Shown here in pieces: positions 1 to 11,628 of a stretch of 64,000 nucleotides of DNA. The stretch lies in assembly GCA_016711705.1 (NCBI GenBank), contig JADJSK010000013.1, positions 265,001 through 329,000 of the forward strand, written 5' to 3'. The stretch is from Candidatus Brachybacter algidus. Its GTDB lineage: Bacteria; Bacteroidota; Bacteroidia; Chitinophagales; Saprospiraceae. The notes below the pieces were generated by a model, which saw nothing but the letters and a program-made list of their open reading frames with translations, had not been told where the DNA came from and did no database searches. The first letter of the stretch is position 1; each line of letters starts with the position of its first letter. A program made the position numbers and the translations under genes.

Positions 1-2140
<2,140 letters not shown>

Positions 2141-2230
2141 TTTTTTTAATTACTCTTTAATCATTCATATGTAAGCTCAATGAGCTCGAACAGAACGAAA
2201 AAATTACTTCCCATCTATGTCATTTAGCTT

Positions 2231-2294
2231 TTAGTCTTTAGCTGTTGGTCTTTGGCCAAACCAACTAAAGACCAAAGACTAAAGACCAAAGACT
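2231..2294. repeat. Inverted and tandem repeats in the 23S-5S spacer
   Basis: The spacer contains a left arm with TTAGTCTTTAG and GGTCTTTGG, facing a right arm made of two tandem copies of AAAGACCAAAGACT (2267-2280 and 2281-2294). The arms are complementary in blocks and could fold into a stem in the precursor rRNA. A role in rRNA processing is an inference from its position. Confidence 0.5.
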
Positions 2295-2338
2295 TTATAA
2301 AAGAACAACATCAAACGAACGCGTTTGAGATAAGAATT

Positions 2339-2451
2339 TCCGGTGATTATAGCGTAAGGGTTCCACCTTTTACCATTCCGAACAGAGAAGTTAAGCCTTA
2401 CTGCGCCGATGGTACTGCACTTCGTGTGTGGGAGAGTAGGTCGTTGCCGGA
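2339..2451 (+). rRNA. rrf: 5S ribosomal RNA
   Basis: This small rRNA lies about 200 bp after the 23S gene, in the usual 23S-5S order. It shows the conserved loop segment CATTCCGAACAGAGAAGTTAAG and the 3' segment TGGGAGAGTAGGTCGTTGCCGG, which pairs with the 5' end CCGGTGATTATAGCG. Ends are set by that terminal helix and are accurate to a few bases. Confidence 0.93.
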
Positions 2452-2462
2452 TCAACATAACT

Positions 2463-2497
2463 AGCCTTGTAGTCGTAAGATTGCAAGGCTTTTTTGT
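2463..2497 (+). terminator. Rho-independent terminator of the rRNA operon
   Basis: Stem AGCCTTG (2463-2469) pairs with CAAGGCT (2484-2490) and is followed directly by a run of T. It lies 12 bp after the 5S gene. Confidence 0.9.
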
Positions 2498-2826
2498 TTT
2501 GTACACTTAGTGGCCCTTAGAACCTTATCGTTCAGACAGCTTGCAAGCTGTCTCTCTCAACAAAACAATCAAGTTGGTATTGTTTTTGATTCATATTTAT
2601 CTATCATCTTGTGCCTCTGACCATTGGCCCCTTCATTCATCATCCAACATTCATCATCCAACCTTCAACATTTTTTTCAATCTCCTTTGCAGCGTTTCTC
2701 AAGTTCCCATACTCTTAACTATAACACAAATTATTTCTTACTCAATTTGTATTCAAATCACAGGAGAATAGTCAAACTTTTAATAACTTGCTCATTAGTA
2801 TCTAATGGGCAATTATTTTTTAGCAT
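2498..2826. other. Intergenic stretch with a 20-bp palindrome and a 14-bp tandem repeat
   Basis: There is no convincing gene here. AGACAGCTTGCAAGCTGTCT (2534-2553) is a perfect palindrome, and ATTCATCATCCAAC occurs twice back to back (2635-2662). No clear TAnnTTTG promoter was found before the gene at 2827. The short open frames across this region have no signal peptide or recognisable motif and overlap the repeats. Confidence 0.55.
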
Positions 2827-5625
2827 ATGAACCGAATTATACTTTTTACTCAGGCGTTAATTTTTCTATTTGCTTGTGGCCTATATGCACAGCCTACTAA
2901 TGGGTTGATAGCTTACTTTCCTATGAATCATATTATTGAAGATGTAATTGATTCTAGACCAGTTATAATGATGGGAAGTCCAGTTACTTCTATTGAGGAT
3001 AGGGCCGGCAATGGATGTGCTTTGCATTTTGATGGAAACGCAACTGGAATTATTAAAAATGCTGTAGATTTTTCACCGTCTGCGACTCGATCTCGTTCTG
3101 TGTCTTTGTGGTTCAAGTATGATGATGTTTTATCGAATAGTTTTGGTTCGATGTATAGAAAGATTTCTGAAAGTGGGATGGAAGATTTTTCAATAAGTAG
3201 ATATGAATATAGTGATTTGTTGTTTACTTCTATTGATTATAACCAATTGACTTATGGCTGGATGAATGGATTTATTGCAGATACTAATTGGCATCATGTT
3301 GTTGCAACGATTGAAGGCTATGCTAAGTCTATTTACTTTGATGGTCACCTTAGGAATAGGTATTATAACCTCGATTTAGGATATCAAGTTAATGGCGACC
3401 TGTTGATCGGAGAGGGATTCGTAGGAGGAATTGATGATATTTATGTTTATGATAGAATCTTGTCCGATCAAGAGATTTATGATCTGTATATTCATGCTAA
3501 TACGTGTGCACCTTTAGATACTGTAAATAATAAATTAGTTATCGGCAAGATTTTTGAAGATTTAAATGGAAATGGAACCTTAGATCTAGGTGAATATGCT
3601 AAAAATGGTTTTGATTTTCATTTAGCACCTTCAGGTTTAGATTTTAGATCTGGTTCCGGGGGGAAATTCAGCATGTATGCAAAGAAATATCAGTTACAAA
3701 CGATGGTAGCTTCTAATAATATTTCAGAGCAATATGAATTTTCATTACCACAATCTCCAATTGATCTGACAAATTATCAACCTTACATTTATGATTTGGG
3801 GTGGATAGGTGTTCATTCGAAACCTGCTGCAACAAAAGACGTTATCGGTATATTATTTTATGACTTTAATGGAAATAATATATTTGATGGTAACGATTAT
3901 GGATTAAATGATTTTACGGTTGAATTTCAACCTTCAGGTGTTTCTGTAATAACTTATGTCATGGGAATAATTTCCCAAAGATTAGATTCAGGAACTGTTC
4001 AGACACTGACCATCCCGATATCAATGCAGGATGAATGGGTTTTTTCAGCTGTACAAAATCCTTTGAATTTAATAGGTTATCTACCAGATAATTATGAGTT
4101 AGGTTATATTGGAATACATAAAAAGGAATATCCCTTATCAAGTTTTATTACAACTTTCCCCAATACTCTTGCACATAGTCGTAATGGTGAGATCAGCATT
4201 AAGCTCATCAATCAGGGAAATATTTCTTTGAATGGATCATTGATCTTAGATATTTCGGGTACGCAACTTATCAGAAAATTTGTTTTTCCCACCAATTATA
4301 CCGAGTTGATGTTAAATGATTCAACTATTAGATATAATTTTCCTATATCGGGCCTGAATCCCCTGGAAGATATAACTTCAGGTCTAACTGTCTTTTCGCA
4401 GGCAGCACCAGGATCAAGGGTGTTAATTAATTACACATATACTGCTATAAGTGGATTTACATTGGCAGGTTCCGGCTTTATTACTATTGTCGCTCCCCAT
4501 GATCCCAACTACATAGCAGTGGATCACGAAAAGATCTACAAACAATTTATTTCTGATCAAAATCAGTTAAGTTATACCGTTCATTTTCAGAATTTGGGAA
4601 CTGCTCCAGCGGAAAATGTTGTGATTAGACAAATTTTACCTCAAGGATTAAAAAGCGACAACATTAATATCATAAGTTCAAGTTCGCCCACGAATTTTGA
4701 AAAAGTAATGAATGGAAATGAATCCGAATTGATATGGACTTTTGAAAATATAAACCTACCTTCTTTCTCAGAAGATAGTATTGGGTCCAGCGGGTATGTT
4801 TCATTTAGTTTGTTTCCTGAAACATTAGAAAAGAATGACTCCATTGTTTTGGATGCAGATATATATTTTGATTCCCAACCTGCCATCCAAACAAATGAGG
4901 CTATTACTTCTCTGATTTGTAAAGGAGAAGTTGGACAAAATATGGTCGATTTTATTTCTTTTGCAGCTTTATGTTTCGGAGATATAAGTGGTGGCGTGCT
5001 TATGAATGCGAACATTGATACAGCTTCCATGTCAATTATTTTCAATAATTTAGTACAAGTTCCCTACACTACAGATACACTTCATTTGCTAGCAGGTAAT
5101 TATTCGGTATCAACTACTGATGAACTAGGTTGCTCACAAAGTCAATTCGTAGTAATCAAGCAACCGTCAAAACTCAATTCTTCTATCATAGATCTTTCAG
5201 AAGATAAAAAGGAATTACTTGTGGGAGGAGGCACTCCGCCTTATTCAATACTATGGAATAACGGTTACACTGGTTATGAATTGGATAATTTACCTGTAGG
5301 AACTAATATTTATACTATTACAGATGCTAATGATTGTACTTTGGAAGGCTTATTTGATAAATCGATTCTTAATATTAATGAATCATCTGCATATCAGGAT
5401 ATTAAAGTTTATCCCAATCCCGTGAAATCATTGATCAGTATTGAATGGAAGGGAGTAGATTTTAAGTCGGTTATATTAGATTTACAAGGCCGGGAGATAA
5501 AATCCTTTGGATTGAGCAATAATAAAGCCGTATTCGATTTTTCAGAATTAGGCACCCAGGTATATTTGTTAAAACTAACATCTATAAAAGGGTTTAACAA
5601 AATAATCAGATTAATTAAAATATGA
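2827..5625 (+). CDS. Secreted LamG-domain protein with T9SS sorting domain
   Basis: A 932-residue exported protein, probably displayed on or released from the cell surface by type IX secretion. A signal peptide (MNRIILFTQ...LYAQ, about 1-22) is followed by a concanavalin/LamG-like domain (about 25-225, with WHHVVATIEG and GGIDDIYVYDRIL). Two SdrD-B-like segments follow, each with an acidic DxNGNxxxD loop (around 245 and 345). Next comes a DUF11-like conserved-repeat domain (about 560-700, YTVHFQNLGTAPAENVVI), then a type A sorting domain (about 858-932) starting IKVYPNPVKS and ending LIKI. The ATG at 2827 is chosen because the signal peptide follows at once. Ligand and function are unknown; adhesion or carbohydrate binding are possible from the LamG fold only. 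Confidence 0.85.
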   Translation: MNRIILFTQALIFLFACGLYAQPTNGLIAYFPMNHIIEDVIDSRPVIMMGSPVTSIEDRAGNGCALHFDGNATGIIKNAVDFSPSATRSRSVSLWFKYDDVLSNSFGSMYRKISESGMEDFSISRYEYSDLLFTSIDYNQLTYGWMNGFIADTNWHHVVATIEGYAKSIYFDGHLRNRYYNLDLGYQVNGDLLIGEGFVGGIDDIYVYDRILSDQEIYDLYIHANTCAPLDTVNNKLVIGKIFEDLNGNGTLDLGEYAKNGFDFHLAPSGLDFRSGSGGKFSMYAKKYQLQTMVASNNISEQYEFSLPQSPIDLTNYQPYIYDLGWIGVHSKPAATKDVIGILFYDFNGNNIFDGNDYGLNDFTVEFQPSGVSVITYVMGIISQRLDSGTVQTLTIPISMQDEWVFSAVQNPLNLIGYLPDNYELGYIGIHKKEYPLSSFITTFPNTLAHSRNGEISIKLINQGNISLNGSLILDISGTQLIRKFVFPTNYTELMLNDSTIRYNFPISGLNPLEDITSGLTVFSQAAPGSRVLINYTYTAISGFTLAGSGFITIVAPHDPNYIAVDHEKIYKQFISDQNQLSYTVHFQNLGTAPAENVVIRQILPQGLKSDNINIISSSSPTNFEKVMNGNESELIWTFENINLPSFSEDSIGSSGYVSFSLFPETLEKNDSIVLDADIYFDSQPAIQTNEAITSLICKGEVGQNMVDFISFAALCFGDISGGVLMNANIDTASMSIIFNNLVQVPYTTDTLHLLAGNYSVSTTDELGCSQSQFVVIKQPSKLNSSIIDLSEDKKELLVGGGTPPYSILWNNGYTGYELDNLPVGTNIYTITDANDCTLEGLFDKSILNINESSAYQDIKVYPNPVKSLISIEWKGVDFKSVILDLQGREIKSFGLSNNKAVFDFSELGTQVYLLKLTSIKGFNKIIRLIKI

Positions 5626-5782
5626 TCTCAAGTTTCAGTTTTGATAATTTATTTGAACTTATTTACTAGACCCAAACATCTGAGATTTATTCTGATTTCT
5701 AACTTTTAATTTCTAACTTCTTATTGAGTAATATCAAAACTTCAAGGGTTTATTTCTAACTGCCATAACTTAAGATTTCTCT

Positions 5783-7099
5783 TTAATGGCAACCCATGTC
5801 TTCCTTTGATTGATAATCATTGTTTGGAAAACACATACCGGAATTAACACGCTCTGGTACATAACGCTTGAGATTGGCATCCCGAAGTCCATCTTTTAGA
5901 AATGCGACCAATTGCTCTTTTTCTACTTCTGATAAGTTGAGTGGTTTGAAGAATGGTGAAAGCTGGCTGGCAGGTACGCGCCCATTTTCGGGAACAGCAT
6001 CATTAAAATATTCTACTACTTCCTTAAGTGTTTGTTTGCTGGATCCATGAAAATATGGCCCTCCATCTCCAAGATTATATAATTGTGGTACTCTGAATTT
6101 GTAGAAATCTTCCGCTTTATTAGTAAAGCCGCCGCGACCTTTATTTCTAAGATCATTGATATCTGTTTTTAATCCACCATTTTCAAATAGATCTTTAACG
6201 CCCACTGCTGCAAAGTTAATTGACCCAAGATTAGGTTCTGAATGACACCTTACACATCCGGCTTTTCCAAAAAACACGATTGCTCCTGATTTCTGTTGCT
6301 CAGTCATGGCATTTTTATCGCCCTTTAACCATTTTTGAAAAGGCGCCTGGTTGGTAAGTAAGGCTCTCAGATAAGCTGATAAAGCAAAACTAGCAGCTTC
6401 ATTTGAATACCTTTGTTCTATTGGCATCTCTGGAAATGCTGCATCAAACATTTTTTTATAACCAAATGCCTTGATACGCTCTTCGGTATATTTCATTCTA
6501 TGTGTGATAAGGCCCTCTATGTTCTGACTTTCCAAACTGCCATAATGGGTATTGTTGCGCGCAGTACCAGGGTCAGATACTCCCCATTGGTCCTCAGTTC
6601 CTATATTTACTCCTTTTGAGCCAAAGGAACCATTCCACATCGAATTCGTCACAAATGCGGTATTCAATACTGCAAGTGGACGAGCTCCCTGAGCATCTAT
6701 TTCCGAATCGTCATAAATACCATTCTTTGTTCTTCCGTCACCAAAATTGCCAAAACCTACTCCTCCATCAGCTATACCCTGGAATCTTCCGGGTCTGAAT
6801 CCTTTTTCTGGTACATGACAAGAAGCGCATGTATATGTATTTAGAGATTGGTAATGTTTTGGCTCGATTGAGAACGCTGGTTCGAAAAAGAGTAAATTTC
6901 CCAACTCAACCTTCTCTTTTGTCAAAGGATTTTCGGGGGACTGAGGTATATTCGAATAATCAGTTTCTGATGGCAATAAATATTTAGCCGGGTCCACTAT
7001 GAGTGATGACAATTCATTGTCAAGAGGAGAAAAAACCTCCTCAAACATGCATCCTGCAAGCAAAATGCAGAAGGAAATGATAATAAATTTATGTTTCAT
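5783..7099 (-). CDS. Di-haem cytochrome c peroxidase family lipoprotein (MauG/CcpA-like)
   Basis: A 438-residue periplasmic di-haem protein, probably reducing hydrogen peroxide with electrons from cytochrome c, or a MauG-like oxidase. A lipoprotein signal peptide ends at LAGC (Cys17). Two c-type haem sites are visible: CASCH at 91-95 and CVRCH at 282-286. Between and after them are family segments such as NTAFVTNSMWNGS and FRVPQLYNLGDGGPYFHGS. Length suits the family. It is transcribed away from the nuo genes. The substrate cannot be told from sequence. Confidence 0.9.
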   Translation of the reverse strand: MKHKFIIISFCILLAGCMFEEVFSPLDNELSSLIVDPAKYLLPSETDYSNIPQSPENPLTKEKVELGNLLFFEPAFSIEPKHYQSLNTYTCASCHVPEKGFRPGRFQGIADGGVGFGNFGDGRTKNGIYDDSEIDAQGARPLAVLNTAFVTNSMWNGSFGSKGVNIGTEDQWGVSDPGTARNNTHYGSLESQNIEGLITHRMKYTEERIKAFGYKKMFDAAFPEMPIEQRYSNEAASFALSAYLRALLTNQAPFQKWLKGDKNAMTEQQKSGAIVFFGKAGCVRCHSEPNLGSINFAAVGVKDLFENGGLKTDINDLRNKGRGGFTNKAEDFYKFRVPQLYNLGDGGPYFHGSSKQTLKEVVEYFNDAVPENGRVPASQLSPFFKPLNLSEVEKEQLVAFLKDGLRDANLKRYVPERVNSGMCFPNNDYQSKEDMGCH

Positions 7100-7125
7100 T
7101 ACAAGGATTAGTTATAATTGTCGCA

Positions 7126-7133
7126 CAAAAATA
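7126..7133 (-). promoter_or_regulatory. Candidate -7 box for the cytochrome peroxidase gene
   Basis: Read on the minus strand this is TATTTTTG, matching the Bacteroidota -7 consensus TAnnTTTG, 26 bp before the start codon. No clear TTG partner is seen at the -33 distance, so support is moderate. Confidence 0.4.
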
Positions 7134-7341
7134 CATCATTTTAAATTGATTAAGGATACTTTTTTGTTAATGATTTAATTAAATGGTTACTTTAATACTT
7201 CTTCGCATTTAGTTGAACCTGTGAAACTTAGGTGTAATAGTCTTTTGGGGAATTCGGACTTCAAAACAAGCTGTTATTTTTAATTCAAAGAACCTATATT
7301 TATTGGGAATTTCATATAAATGGCCATAAGTAAGTAACATG

Positions 7342-7361
7342 GTTTAAGTTTTAACTTAAAC
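7342..7361. promoter_or_regulatory. Inverted repeat abutting the nuo promoter (candidate operator)
   Basis: GTTTAAGTT (7342-7350) and AACTTAAAC (7353-7361) form a perfect 9-bp inverted repeat with a 2-bp gap. It sits directly next to the -33 element of the nuoE promoter, a typical place for an activator or repressor site. The cognate regulator is unknown. Confidence 0.4.
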
Positions 7362-7362
7362 A

Positions 7363-7393
7363 TTGTTTATTAATGGCAAAACGTGTAACTTTG
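7363..7393 (+). promoter_or_regulatory. Promoter of nuoEFGH
   Basis: TTG (7363-7365), a 20-bp spacer and TAACTTTG (7386-7393) match the Bacteroidota primary sigma factor consensus. It lies 27 bp before the nuoE start codon. The rest of 7134-7341 is AT-rich with no gene seen. Confidence 0.7.
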
Positions 7394-7419
7394 AAACTCT
7401 AAATAAACATGATTTTTAA

Positions 7420-7911
7420 ATGGCAATTCCATTTTCTCAAGATCTACTGATAAAGGTTGATGCACTCAAAGCAAGATACCCTGACGGTAAGCAAAAAAGT
7501 GCTTTAATCCCACTTTTACATATTGCACAAGGCGAATCCAATGGTTGGCTTGACGTGCCGGTAATGGATTATGTAGCCGAATTACTGGACATTACACCGA
7601 TTGAAGTATATGAAGTGGCTAGCTTTTATACGATGTTCAATCTTCAACCTGTCGGTAAGCATCTACTTGAAGTTTGCCGCACAGGTCCTTGTATGTTGAA
7701 TGGTTCTGATGATATAATCGCTCATATCCAGAAACGATTGAATATTAAAAATGGTGAAACCAGTGAAGATGGAATGTTTACTTTGAAAACTGCTGAATGC
7801 TTGGGGGCGTGTGGATATGCTCCAATGATGCAATTAGGCAAGTTCTATAAGGAACATTTAACCATAGAGAAAGTAGATGCGCTGATCGATGAAATGGGCG
7901 GCCATAAATAA
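7420..7911 (+). CDS. nuoE: NADH-quinone oxidoreductase subunit E (24 kDa)
   Basis: A 163-residue subunit of the NADH-oxidising arm of complex I, holding the 2Fe-2S cluster N1a. The four cluster ligands are visible as Cys86 and Cys91 (CRTGPC) and Cys127 and Cys131 (CLGAC). The thioredoxin-like fold is preceded by the usual helical N-terminus (about 15-70, containing EVASFYTMFNLQP). First gene of a four-gene run; nuoF follows after 26 bp. Start is the ATG 27 bp after the promoter -7 box. Confidence 0.96.
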   Translation: MAIPFSQDLLIKVDALKARYPDGKQKSALIPLLHIAQGESNGWLDVPVMDYVAELLDITPIEVYEVASFYTMFNLQPVGKHLLEVCRTGPCMLNGSDDIIAHIQKRLNIKNGETSEDGMFTLKTAECLGACGYAPMMQLGKFYKEHLTIEKVDALIDEMGGHK

Positions 7912-7937
7912 TTAGATTTCCAAGCAGAAAAGATATT

Positions 7938-9293
7938 ATGTCTCAAAAATTATTGCTGAAAGACGCACACATAGAAGGAATCAGGTTTTATGAGAGCTAC
8001 ATAAAACAAGGAGGTTACGAAGCTGCTGCGAAAGCACTTAAGATGACCACTGACGAAATCGTGGAAGAGGTGAAGACTAGTGGACTGAGAGGACGTGGTG
8101 GTGCAGGTTTTCCCACAGGTATGAAATGGAGTTTTCTTGCTAAACCTGAAGGTGTTCCAAGACATCTGGTGTGTAATGCTGATGAATCTGAACCAGGAAC
8201 ATTTAAGGACAGATATCTAATGGAATTCCTCCCACATCTATTCATAGAAGGGATGCTTATCAGTTCTTACGCACTAGGTAGCAACGTTTCATACATTTAC
8301 ATCCGTGGAGAATATTCTTGGATCCCTGATATTTTGGAAGAGGCGATAGAAGAAGCTAAAGCCAACGGGTGGTTGGGTAAAAATATACAAGGTACCGGAT
8401 TTGATTGTGAGATCTATGTGCATAGAGGAGCAGGTGCTTATATATGTGGAGAAGAAACAGCGTTGATCGAAAGCCTTGAAGGTAAAAGAGGTAATCCAAG
8501 GATCAAACCTCCATTTCCAGCTGTACAGGGTGTATGGATGAGACCTACAGTAGTTAATAATGTAGAAACAATTGCTGCCGTAGTGCCCATCATTCAGATG
8601 GGAGGCGCAGAATATGCAAAAATAGGGGTAGGTAGAAGTACAGGGACTAAATTGATCTCGGCATGTGGCAACATAAACAAGCCTGGTGTGTACGAGATTG
8701 ATATGACCATTTCAGTGGAAGAGTTTATTTACAGCGATGAATATTGTGGTGGAATTCCGAATGGTAAAAAGTTGAAAGCTTGCATTCCTGGAGGTTCTTC
8801 AGTTCCAATTTTGCCTGCTAATTTATTGTTGACAACATCTACAGGAGCTCCCAGATTAATGAATTATGAAAGTCTGTCTGAAGGCGGTTTTGCGACAGGT
8901 AGTATGATGGGTAGTGGTGGCTTTATAGTGCTGGATGAGGATCAATGTGTGGTCAGACATACGATGACACTTGCCAGATTCTATAATCATGAATCTTGTG
9001 GACAATGCAGCCCATGCAGGGAGGGAACAGGTTGGATGTACAACATTCTGAAAAAGATCGAGAACGGCCAGGGAGCAATGAAAGATATAGATCTACTTTG
9101 GAATATTCAGTCCAACATAGAAGGAAATACGATCTGTCCTTTGGGCGATGCCGCTGCATGGCCGGTAGCTGCTTCCATCAGACACTTCAGAGATGAATTT
9201 GAATGGCATATCTTAAATCCGGATGAATGTCTTGAGAGAAATTATGGATTGGCGCACTATGCAGATCCTTTGGAAATAGCGATACCCGGATAA
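7938..9293 (+). CDS. nuoF: NADH-quinone oxidoreductase subunit F (51 kDa, NADH/FMN binding)
   Basis: A 451-residue flavoprotein subunit that accepts hydride from NADH through FMN and passes electrons to an N3-type 4Fe-4S cluster. The nucleotide-binding glycine-rich loop GLRGRGGAGFPTGMKW lies near residues 49-64, and CGEETALIESLEGKRGNPR is the family FMN segment. The cluster ligands are in ESCGQCSPCREGT, with the fourth Cys in NTICPLGDAAAWP. Length is normal. It is placed between nuoE and nuoG, as in complex I operons. Confidence 0.97.
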   Translation: MSQKLLLKDAHIEGIRFYESYIKQGGYEAAAKALKMTTDEIVEEVKTSGLRGRGGAGFPTGMKWSFLAKPEGVPRHLVCNADESEPGTFKDRYLMEFLPHLFIEGMLISSYALGSNVSYIYIRGEYSWIPDILEEAIEEAKANGWLGKNIQGTGFDCEIYVHRGAGAYICGEETALIESLEGKRGNPRIKPPFPAVQGVWMRPTVVNNVETIAAVVPIIQMGGAEYAKIGVGRSTGTKLISACGNINKPGVYEIDMTISVEEFIYSDEYCGGIPNGKKLKACIPGGSSVPILPANLLLTTSTGAPRLMNYESLSEGGFATGSMMGSGGFIVLDEDQCVVRHTMTLARFYNHESCGQCSPCREGTGWMYNILKKIENGQGAMKDIDLLWNIQSNIEGNTICPLGDAAAWPVAASIRHFRDEFEWHILNPDECLERNYGLAHYADPLEIAIPG

Positions 9294-9336
9294 TTATAAA
9301 ATCAATTGACCAATTTTAAAGTATTGGAAAGAAGAT

Positions 9337-10296
9337 ATGAGTGAGATAATAAATTATACAGTTACCATTGACGGAGAGACCATTCAGGTCCCTGCAGGTA
9401 CTTCTATACTGAATGCAGCACGTGCTATTGGAGGAAAGGTAGTACCACCGGCTATGTGTTATTATAGCAAATTGGATGATACGGGTGGCAAATGTCGTAC
9501 ATGCCTGGTCGAAGTAAGCAAAGGTTCGGAGAAAGATCCACGCCCTATGCCAAAATTGGTGGCCAGCTGCCGAACCAATGTGATGGATGGAATGGAAGTA
9601 CGTAATCAGATGAGCGATAAAGTCCAGGAGGCTAGAAAAGGTGTCGTGGAAATGCTGCTTATTAATCATCCGCTAGACTGCCCGATTTGCGATCAAGCCG
9701 GAGAATGTGATTTACAGGACCTAAGTTTCGAACATGGTCTGGCTCACAGTAGATTTGAATTTGAAAAAAGAACTTTCGAGAAAGAGGATATAGGAGCGTT
9801 TGTCTCTCTTCATATGAACAGATGTATCTTATGTTATCGTTGTGTATTTGTCGCACAGCAGTTGACAGATGGCAGAGTGCATGGGATTCTTGGAAGAGGT
9901 GTTCACTCAGAGATCAGTACCTATATATCAAAAGCGATTGAGAATGATTTCAGCGGTAATGTGATTGATGTGTGTCCTGTGGGCGCTTTGACTGACAGAA
10001 CTTTTAGATTTAAGAGTCGTGTATGGTTTACTAACCCGATGAATGGGCACAGAGATTGCGATAAATGTTGTGGTAAAGCAACGTTGTGGATGGTGGGAGA
10101 TGAGATCTATAGGGTCACTGCGAGAAAAGATGAGCATGGTGAAGTGGAAGAATTCATCTGTAATACCTGCAGATTTGAAACGAAAGAAACTGCTGATTGG
10201 GTTATAGAAGGGCCAAGACATATTGACAGACATTCTGTTATTGCTCAGAATCACTATGAGTTGAATCCCGGTATGCCTCAGAAACTAATACAATAA
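9337..10296 (+). CDS. nuoG: NADH-quinone oxidoreductase subunit G, short form
   Basis: At 319 residues this keeps only the iron-sulfur N-terminal part of NuoG: a ferredoxin-like 2Fe-2S domain (CYYSKLDDTGGKCRTC), the His/Cys cluster segment (HPLDCPICDQAGECDLQD), and 4Fe-4S motifs (NRCILCYRC with VCPVGALTD). The large molybdopterin-oxidoreductase-like domain of the roughly 900-residue enterobacterial subunit is absent. Short NuoG proteins are known in Bacteroidota, so this is probably not a truncation event. It starts 43 bp after nuoF and is followed by nuoH after 25 bp. Confidence 0.92.
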   Translation: MSEIINYTVTIDGETIQVPAGTSILNAARAIGGKVVPPAMCYYSKLDDTGGKCRTCLVEVSKGSEKDPRPMPKLVASCRTNVMDGMEVRNQMSDKVQEARKGVVEMLLINHPLDCPICDQAGECDLQDLSFEHGLAHSRFEFEKRTFEKEDIGAFVSLHMNRCILCYRCVFVAQQLTDGRVHGILGRGVHSEISTYISKAIENDFSGNVIDVCPVGALTDRTFRFKSRVWFTNPMNGHRDCDKCCGKATLWMVGDEIYRVTARKDEHGEVEEFICNTCRFETKETADWVIEGPRHIDRHSVIAQNHYELNPGMPQKLIQ

Positions 10297-10321
10297 AACG
10301 TAATAAAATACAATTCCACCT

Positions 10322-11347
10322 ATGACGGATTGGACGATAATAATTGAAAAGGCCATTTTAGTAGTATCCATATTTGGGATATCATTGGTAGTAGCCATGT
10401 ATTCCACCTATGGCGAAAGAAAGATCGCTGCATTTTTTCAGGACAGGGTAGGTCCAAATAGAGCGGGACCATTTGGCTTATTGCAACCGCTTGCAGATGG
10501 TGGAAAAATGTTTTTTAAAGAAGAGTTTATCCCAGATAAGAGTACTAAGTGGCTCTTTATAATGGGGCCTGGTATTGCGATGCTCACAGCTTGTATGACG
10601 AGTGCCGTGATACCATGGGGGCCGGATGTGGTACTTGCTAATAGAACTATCAGTCTTCAGGTTGCCAATCCTGACATCGGAATTTTATACATCCTTGGAA
10701 TCTTGTCACTGGGTGTATTTGGAATGATGATCGGTGGCTGGGCTTCCAACAATAAATACTCATTGTACAGTGCTATTAGGGCATCTTCACAGGTCATCAG
10801 TTATGAGTTGGCCATGGGGCTTTCCATCATAGCCATCATCATGATGACCGGATCATTGAGTTTGAGTGATATCGTCGCTTCTCAACATGGTATTAATTGG
10901 AATATATTCTATCAGCCTTTAGGCTTCGTGATCTTTATGACGACTGCATTGGCAGAGTGCAATAGGGCACCATTCGATATGGCGGAATGTGAAACTGAGT
11001 TGATCGGTGGATATCATACAGAGTATAGTAGTATGAAGCTCGGATTCTTCCTATTCGCAGAATACATCAACATGTTTGTTTCATCAGCCATCATCGCTAC
11101 GTTGTTCTTTGGAGGCTACAACTTCCCTGGAATGGACAGTATTCACAATCCTATATTATTGTCTACCTTAGGAGCACTAGTATTCTTTGCTAAGATCTTC
11201 TTCTTCATCTTTGTATTTATGTGGATCAGATGGACGTTGCCGAGATTCAGATATGATCAATTGATGCACTTAGGATGGAAGATGTTGATTCCATTGGCAA
11301 TAATTAATATGTTATTGACAGGGTTTTTTACACTGTGGTTTCATTAG
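10322..11347 (+). CDS. nuoH: NADH-quinone oxidoreductase subunit H (membrane)
   Basis: A 341-residue polytopic membrane subunit joining the peripheral arm to the proton-pumping arm near the quinone site. Family segments are clear: YGERKIAAFFQDRVGPNRAG, RASSQVISYELAMG, and NRAPFDMAECETELIGGYHTEYSSMK. About eight hydrophobic helices can be counted. It is the last recognisable nuo gene here: nuoI, which usually follows, is absent, and nothing in the next 280 bp resembles it. Confidence 0.97.
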   Translation: MTDWTIIIEKAILVVSIFGISLVVAMYSTYGERKIAAFFQDRVGPNRAGPFGLLQPLADGGKMFFKEEFIPDKSTKWLFIMGPGIAMLTACMTSAVIPWGPDVVLANRTISLQVANPDIGILYILGILSLGVFGMMIGGWASNNKYSLYSAIRASSQVISYELAMGLSIIAIIMMTGSLSLSDIVASQHGINWNIFYQPLGFVIFMTTALAECNRAPFDMAECETELIGGYHTEYSSMKLGFFLFAEYINMFVSSAIIATLFFGGYNFPGMDSIHNPILLSTLGALVFFAKIFFFIFVFMWIRWTLPRFRYDQLMHLGWKMLIPLAIINMLLTGFFTLWFH

Positions 11348-11628
11348 AAAAATGCTATTAGCGCATTGTCATTGGCTTTTGGATCTCATCTAGAAGTTAG
11401 AATAGCCTATATCTTTAAGAATAGAAGGCGAGTAATTATTAAGGGTAAATCGATAGTTTTAAAGATTGAACTTTAGAGCTCACTCGTGGTATTTTAATTT
11501 TTAAGCCTCCTCCACTTAAAAAAATTCCATCCTCAATGAAATCATATTCCCAGCATTTTCGTTAACGGAAAATAGCTTAGGCATTAGGGTATCCCTTAAT
11601 GTCAATTTTTAAACCATAAAATTAAAGT

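Noticed and set aside
2541..2830. Two overlapping plus-strand frames after the 5S gene
   Set aside because: They run through a palindrome and a tandem repeat, have no motif, and end at the start of the real gene at 2827.
9337..10296. NuoG truncated by mutation
   Set aside because: The iron-sulfur part is complete and followed closely by nuoH. Short NuoG is known in this phylum, so it is a lineage form.
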